NCBI GenBank assembly: GCA_021821235.1
Contig: JAKACS010000144.1
Span: 1 to 7,435, forward strand
DNA: 7,435 nt
Origin: Bacillota bacterium
GTDB lineage: Bacteria > Bacillota > Bacilli > Bacillales_B > DSM-18226
Direction: 5' to 3'
Shown: positions 4,870-7,435 of the stretch, piece after piece
Numbering within the stretch: position 1 is the stretch's first letter
Layout: each line of letters starts with the position of its first letter
Translations under genes and position numbers: made by a program
The notes under the pieces: generated by a model
Database searches by the model: none
The model's input: only the letters and a program-made list of their open reading frames with translations
Told to the model about the DNA's origin: nothing

Positions 4870-4888
4870 CGGCAGTGATAAACCGCCG
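4870..4888 (-). terminator. Intrinsic-terminator-like hairpin upstream of the 82-residue gene
   Basis: On the minus strand CGGCGGT pairs with ACTGCCG (one G-U pair) around the loop TTATC, immediately followed by TTTTCTTTT. No minus-strand protein gene is visible between it and the divergent phosphodiesterase gene, so it either ends an unseen short transcript or acts as a leader terminator (attenuator) about 85 bp before the 82-residue gene. Confidence 0.5.
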
Positions 4889-5000
4889 CTCTTACTATAT
4901 AAAGATTTGGATGGATTATTGATTTGTTGGAGAACCGTTTCTTCGGCAAAGCCATGAAACTCGTATATTTACCAAAACTTCAATATCCAATAAAACAAAC

Positions 5001-5029
5001 TTTACAAAAATCCGATAAATTAGTATAAG
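5001..5029 (+). promoter_or_regulatory. Sigma-A-type promoter of the glycerophosphodiesterase gene
   Basis: TTTACA (5001-5006), 17 bp and TATAAG (5024-5029) match the consensus at five of six bases each. The expected start of transcription is near 5036, about 30 bp before the GTG start codon. No operator dyad stands out around it. The rest of 4787-5000 shows no other supported gene. Confidence 0.7.
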
Positions 5030-5066
5030 TATGTTAGTAAATCGGAAATGGAGATGATTTTACCCG

Positions 5067-6011
5067 GTGAAAAAAAGATTGATTGCAGGACTAGTCTTCT
5101 TATTTCTGATTCTTTCCTTAACTGCTCCATGGACGATATGGACTTACGCGCTAAGCGGGAGCATTTTTGCAGATAAAAAACAACCATCACTGCATCCGAT
5201 AACAACCCAAGTTGCGATCATTGCCCATCGCGGTGCATCCGCATACGCTCCTGAACACACATTGGCCAGCTATCGCCAGGCAATCGAGATGAAGGCTAGT
5301 TACGTTGAATTCGATTTGCAAATGACCAAGGACGGCCAATTGATTGCACTGCATGACGAAACCCTTGAGAGAACGACAAATGCAAAGGAAGTTTATCCGG
5401 ATCGATCACCTTGGCGTGTAAAAGACTTCACTTTAGATGAAATTAAACGGCTTGATGCTGGTTCCTGGTTTAATGCTGTATATCCTGCGTTGGCGAAAAA
5501 GGAGTATATTGGCCAAAAGGTTCCGACTCTTGATGAAGCTATCCAGTTGGTTAAACAAGCTGGCAACGACAAAGTCGGACTTTATATGGAAACAAAAGCG
5601 CCTATCGTTTATCCGGGTATGGAGGAAAAATTAATCGAAATCCTTCGTAAAAATAATGTTCTTAATGACAAGAATCTCTTTCTTGAATCATTCAGTGCAT
5701 CCAGTTTGCGAAAATTAAAAAAACTTGCACCAAATGTTAAGCTAATTCAACTTTATAAAGCTTCAATGCTAAAAGGAAAGGACTTAAAGCAGGAATTCGG
5801 GCGGATTTCCACATATGCTTCCGGTATTGGTCCGAGTAAAGACCTTGTTGAACCTAAATTAATCGAAACCGCTCACGAAAATCAGCTGTTCGTTCATGCG
5901 TGGACAGGAAATTCAAAAGATGTGTTAGCTTCCTTGCTCGCCTTGGGGGTTGACGGCATATTTACAAACACTCCCGACCAATTAGCGAAGCTTCTAGAAC
6001 TGGCTCATTAG
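5067..6011 (+). CDS. Exported glycerophosphodiester phosphodiesterase, GlpQ-like
   Basis: This 314-residue enzyme of the GDPD family should hydrolyse glycerophosphodiesters to glycerol-3-phosphate and an alcohol outside the membrane, salvaging glycerol phosphate from phospholipid or teichoic-acid turnover. An N-terminal basic-hydrophobic segment (residues 1-30, KKR then a leucine-rich core) is a signal peptide or anchor; SIFA at 32-35 is a possible cleavage site, with no lipobox. The catalytic pattern is complete: HRGAS (His54, Arg55), APEHT (Glu63), VEFDLQMTKDG (Glu81, Asp83), LHDETLERTT (His96) and YMETK (Glu175, Lys177). The C-terminal VHAWTGN and GVDGIFTNTPD are also typical of the TIM barrel. 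The GTG at 5067 follows GGAG at a rather long 13 nt, but no better in-frame start precedes the signal peptide. It is the only plus-strand gene and has its own promoter. The exact substrate is not deducible. Confidence 0.93.
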   Translation: MKKRLIAGLVFLFLILSLTAPWTIWTYALSGSIFADKKQPSLHPITTQVAIIAHRGASAYAPEHTLASYRQAIEMKASYVEFDLQMTKDGQLIALHDETLERTTNAKEVYPDRSPWRVKDFTLDEIKRLDAGSWFNAVYPALAKKEYIGQKVPTLDEAIQLVKQAGNDKVGLYMETKAPIVYPGMEEKLIEILRKNNVLNDKNLFLESFSASSLRKLKKLAPNVKLIQLYKASMLKGKDLKQEFGRISTYASGIGPSKDLVEPKLIETAHENQLFVHAWTGNSKDVLASLLALGVDGIFTNTPDQLAKLLELAH

Positions 6012-6023
6012 ACCATAAAAAAG

Positions 6024-6042
6024 GGGGTGAATATTTCACCCC
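6024..6042. terminator. Terminator between convergent phosphodiesterase and ilvE genes
   Basis: GGGGTGAA and TTCACCCC form a perfect 8-bp stem with a three-base loop. On the minus strand it is followed by CTTTTTT, a good signal for ilvE. On the plus strand the downstream sequence is only moderately T-rich (TTACATCTTAAT), so termination of the phosphodiesterase transcript is less certain. It is shared by both convergent genes. Confidence 0.8.
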
Positions 6043-6057
6043 TTACATCTTAATCAA

Positions 6058-7128
6058 TTATAATTTTACACACCAGCCGAATGGATCTGGTTTTGTTCCA
6101 TTTTGGATACCTGTTAAGGTGTCATACAATTCTCTTGTCAGTTTGCCGATTTTCCCATCTTGAACGGGCAATTTCTCATTCTGCCATAAAAACTCACCGA
6201 TTGGTGAAATAACTGCTGCTGTCCCCGTTCCAAATGCCTCTTCCAATACGCCGTCATGGTATGCCTGCTGGATTTCTTCAATCGAAATGAGTCTTTCAAT
6301 AACAGGTATATTCCAATGCTTCAGCAATTGAATAATTGAATTTCTTGTAACTCCCTCAAGGATGCTGCCGTTTAAAGCTGGAGTTACCACTTCCCCGTTG
6401 ATTTTAAAGAAAATATTCATGCTGCCTACTTCTTCAATATATTTATTTTCTTTCCCATCGAGCCATAAAACTTGTGAATAGCCAATTTCCTCTGCCATTT
6501 CCTGCGCCTTTAAACTGCTTGCATAATTTCCACCAGTTTTTGCGTTACCGGTTCCGCCTACTACCGCGCGGACATATTGACGTTCAACCGCGATTTTTAC
6601 AGGATTGATGCCTTCTTTATAATAAGAACCGACAGGAGACAAAATAATCATAAACTGATAGCTCTTTGAAGGAGCTACCCCTAGATATGGCTCTGTCGAA
6701 ATTATAAACGGCCGAATGTAAAGCGAGGTTCCTTCAACAGCCGGAATCCAATCACGATCAATTGAAATGAGTTTTTTCAATGCTTCCAAGGCAAACTGTT
6801 CATCAATCCCCGGGATGCATAATCGGTCATTTGATTGATTTAACCGTTTGAAGTTACGGTCAGGCCGGAACAGCAGCACGTCCCCCTCTTTTGTCAGGTA
6901 TGCTTTTAATCCTTCGAACACCGACTGCCCATAATGGAAAATCATTGCCGCTGGTTCGAGCGCAATTGGCTGGTAAGGGACAATGCGCGCGTCATGCCAC
7001 CCTTGCCCCTCATGATAGTCCATGATAAACATATGGTCAGTAAAAACATGGCCAAATCCCAACTTGCTTGGATCGGGTTTTGGCTTTTTCGTTGAAGTGA
7101 ATGTAATGTGAATTTGCTCATTTTGCAT
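6058..7128 (-). CDS. ilvE: Branched-chain amino acid aminotransferase
   Basis: This cytosolic PLP enzyme (fold type IV) interconverts leucine, isoleucine and valine with their 2-oxo acids, using 2-oxoglutarate/glutamate. Its 356 residues are the normal length for Bacillus IlvE. The PLP lysine is Lys197 in NAKTGGNYASSLKA. EEVGSMNIFF (Glu233) and the phosphate-binding LEGVTRNSI and GTGTAAVISPIG segments are all intact. The N-terminal FHYGQSVFEGLKAY motif is also typical. The start ATG 7128 follows AAGGGG by about 10 nt. It is transcribed alone, with a terminator at 6024-6042, and has a CodY-like site at its expected transcription start, consistent with repression when branched-chain amino acids are plentiful. 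In Bacillus subtilis two paralogues share this role; this one could be either, but its length favours the YbgE/IlvE type. Confidence 0.95.
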   Translation of the reverse strand: MQNEQIHITFTSTKKPKPDPSKLGFGHVFTDHMFIMDYHEGQGWHDARIVPYQPIALEPAAMIFHYGQSVFEGLKAYLTKEGDVLLFRPDRNFKRLNQSNDRLCIPGIDEQFALEALKKLISIDRDWIPAVEGTSLYIRPFIISTEPYLGVAPSKSYQFMIILSPVGSYYKEGINPVKIAVERQYVRAVVGGTGNAKTGGNYASSLKAQEMAEEIGYSQVLWLDGKENKYIEEVGSMNIFFKINGEVVTPALNGSILEGVTRNSIIQLLKHWNIPVIERLISIEEIQQAYHDGVLEEAFGTGTAAVISPIGEFLWQNEKLPVQDGKIGKLTRELYDTLTGIQNGTKPDPFGWCVKL

Positions 7129-7147
7129 GAAGACTCAACCCCTTATG

Positions 7148-7162
7148 TATTTTCAAGAAATT
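7148..7162 (-). promoter_or_regulatory. CodY-box-like site before ilvE
   Basis: TATTTTCAAGAAATT on the plus strand matches the CodY consensus AATTTTCWGAAAATT at 12 of 15 positions. It lies immediately downstream of the candidate -10 box, over the expected transcription start. IlvE genes of Bacillus are known CodY targets, so position and pathway agree. In AT-rich DNA such matches are common, so this is moderate evidence. Confidence 0.45.
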
Positions 7163-7164
7163 TC

Positions 7165-7194
7165 ATTATCTTAAAAATACTTTACTCCTTTTAA
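7165..7194 (-). promoter_or_regulatory. Possible promoter of ilvE
   Basis: On the minus strand TTAAAA (7194-7189), 18 bp and GATAAT (7170-7165) give four of six and five of six matches. The predicted transcript would start near 7158, giving a leader of about 30 nt, too short for a T-box riboswitch. Confidence 0.4.
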
Positions 7195-7238
7195 GCATAA
7201 AACGAAAGACTTAAAAATCATTTTTTAACATTTTGTAG

Positions 7239-7289
7239 AATTCGATCGTTTAATCAAATTTTTTTAAAATTTGATGATTTAGTCGAATT
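7239..7289. repeat. 51-bp AT-rich palindrome
   Basis: Two nested inverted repeats share one centre at 7264: an inner perfect pair ATCAAATTTT/AAAATTTGAT around TTT (7253-7275) and an outer perfect pair AATTCGA/TCGAATT (7239-7245 and 7283-7289), separated by 7-base mismatched internal loops. It lies about 45 bp upstream of the candidate ilvE promoter. It could be a protein-binding site or a cruciform. A simple terminator is less likely because a separate, stronger one lies at 7300-7322. Confidence 0.55.
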
Positions 7290-7299
7290 TTTAAGAAAA

Positions 7300-7322
7300 A
7301 CCGGGCAAAAAAACCGCCCGGT
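7300..7322. terminator. Bidirectional intrinsic terminator
   Basis: ACCGGGC and GCCCGGT form a perfect GC-rich 7-bp stem around a nine-base A-rich loop. A T run follows on both strands: CCTTTTTT on plus, TTTTCTT on minus. It probably ends a minus-strand gene lying beyond the right edge of the window and insulates ilvE from it. Confidence 0.85.
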
Positions 7323-7344
7323 CCTTTTTTGGTGTTGCGGATAA

Positions 7345-7435
7345 ACGGAGTCTGTTGATTTCCGCTCCAGGCACTCGCTTTCCGGGGGGCGTTCGCCGAG
7401 CCTCCTCATCGCTTACGCTCTTGCGGGGTCTCGCC
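7345..7435. repeat. Dispersed GC-rich Bacillaceae intergenic repeat (truncated by window end)
   Basis: This stretch is far richer in GC than its surroundings and contains blocks I recognise from a structured intergenic repeat scattered through many Bacillus and related genomes: TTGATTTCCGCTCCAGGC, CTCGCTTTCCG, GAGCCTCCTC and TGCGGGGTCTC. It has no open frame of interest. Short self-complementary parts such as GGCGTTCGCC suggest a folded RNA or DNA. Its origin (small mobile element, processing site or RNA) is not established to my knowledge. The right boundary is outside the window. Confidence 0.7.

Noticed and set aside
4930..4965. GGCAAAGCC motif upstream of the phosphodiesterase gene, considered as part of a c-di-GMP riboswitch
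   Set aside because: The other conserved blocks of that riboswitch and its paired stems are absent, and the stretch lies upstream of the predicted promoter.

Overview
The window looks like the chromosome of a low-GC Firmicute of the Bacillaceae. It has AGGAGG-type ribosome binding sites, sigma-A-like promoters, A/T-rich intergenic regions, intrinsic hairpin terminators, a BirA-type operator in front of bioY, a CodY-like site in front of ilvE, and at its right end a GC-rich dispersed repeat of a type I recognise from many Bacillus genomes. Seven of the eight protein genes with an open or recoded frame, and the one pseudogene, are on the minus strand. Only the glycerophosphodiesterase is on the plus strand.

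Layout, left to right. (1) 1-203: the first 67 codons of BioY, the substrate-binding component of the biotin ECF transporter, with a promoter whose -35 box lies in a BirA dyad. (2) 356-1220: a two-gene overlapping operon. It encodes a small membrane protein with a coiled coil and a helix-turn-helix-like C-terminus, and a membrane-anchored protein that carries only the LysM-like module of MltG/YceG and no transglycosylase domain. (3) 1401-1829: an OsmC-family thiol protein, with a strong dyad in its leader. (4) 1994-3376: a 460-residue CstB-type persulfide dioxygenase fused to one degenerate and one active rhodanese domain, preceded by two G-rich dyads 20 bp apart that look like a persulfide-responsive (CsoR/CstR-family) operator. 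(5) 3701-3973: a glutaredoxin-like gene. (6) 4068-4314: the C-terminal remnant of a LysE-family exporter, broken by a frameshift. (7) 4538-4786: an unrecognised 82-residue protein. (8) 5067-6011: an exported GlpQ-like glycerophosphodiester phosphodiesterase. (9) 6058-7128: branched-chain aminotransferase IlvE. (10) 7239-7435: a long AT-rich palindrome, a bidirectional terminator and the dispersed repeat.

The most notable observation is in the glutaredoxin-like gene. A conventional start codon with a well-placed ribosome binding site opens a frame that encodes the first beta strand and then meets an in-frame TGA exactly where the first catalytic cysteine of the CxxC motif should be (residues 12-15 read stop-T-D-C). 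The frame then continues intact to the end of a full glutaredoxin fold. A 7-bp hairpin with a GUU loop begins 16 nt after the TGA, with its loop 23 nt after it, which fits the general geometry of a bacterial SECIS element. The simplest reading is a selenocysteine-containing glutaredoxin (UxxC) that gene callers would truncate. The alternative is a recent nonsense mutation at the catalytic codon.

Taken together, the OsmC protein, the persulfide dioxygenase/rhodanese and the putative seleno-glutaredoxin form a cluster for thiol, persulfide and peroxide chemistry. Each of the three has its own terminator, so they are separately controlled neighbours and not one operon. No selenocysteine machinery (selA, selB, selC, selD) lies in this window.
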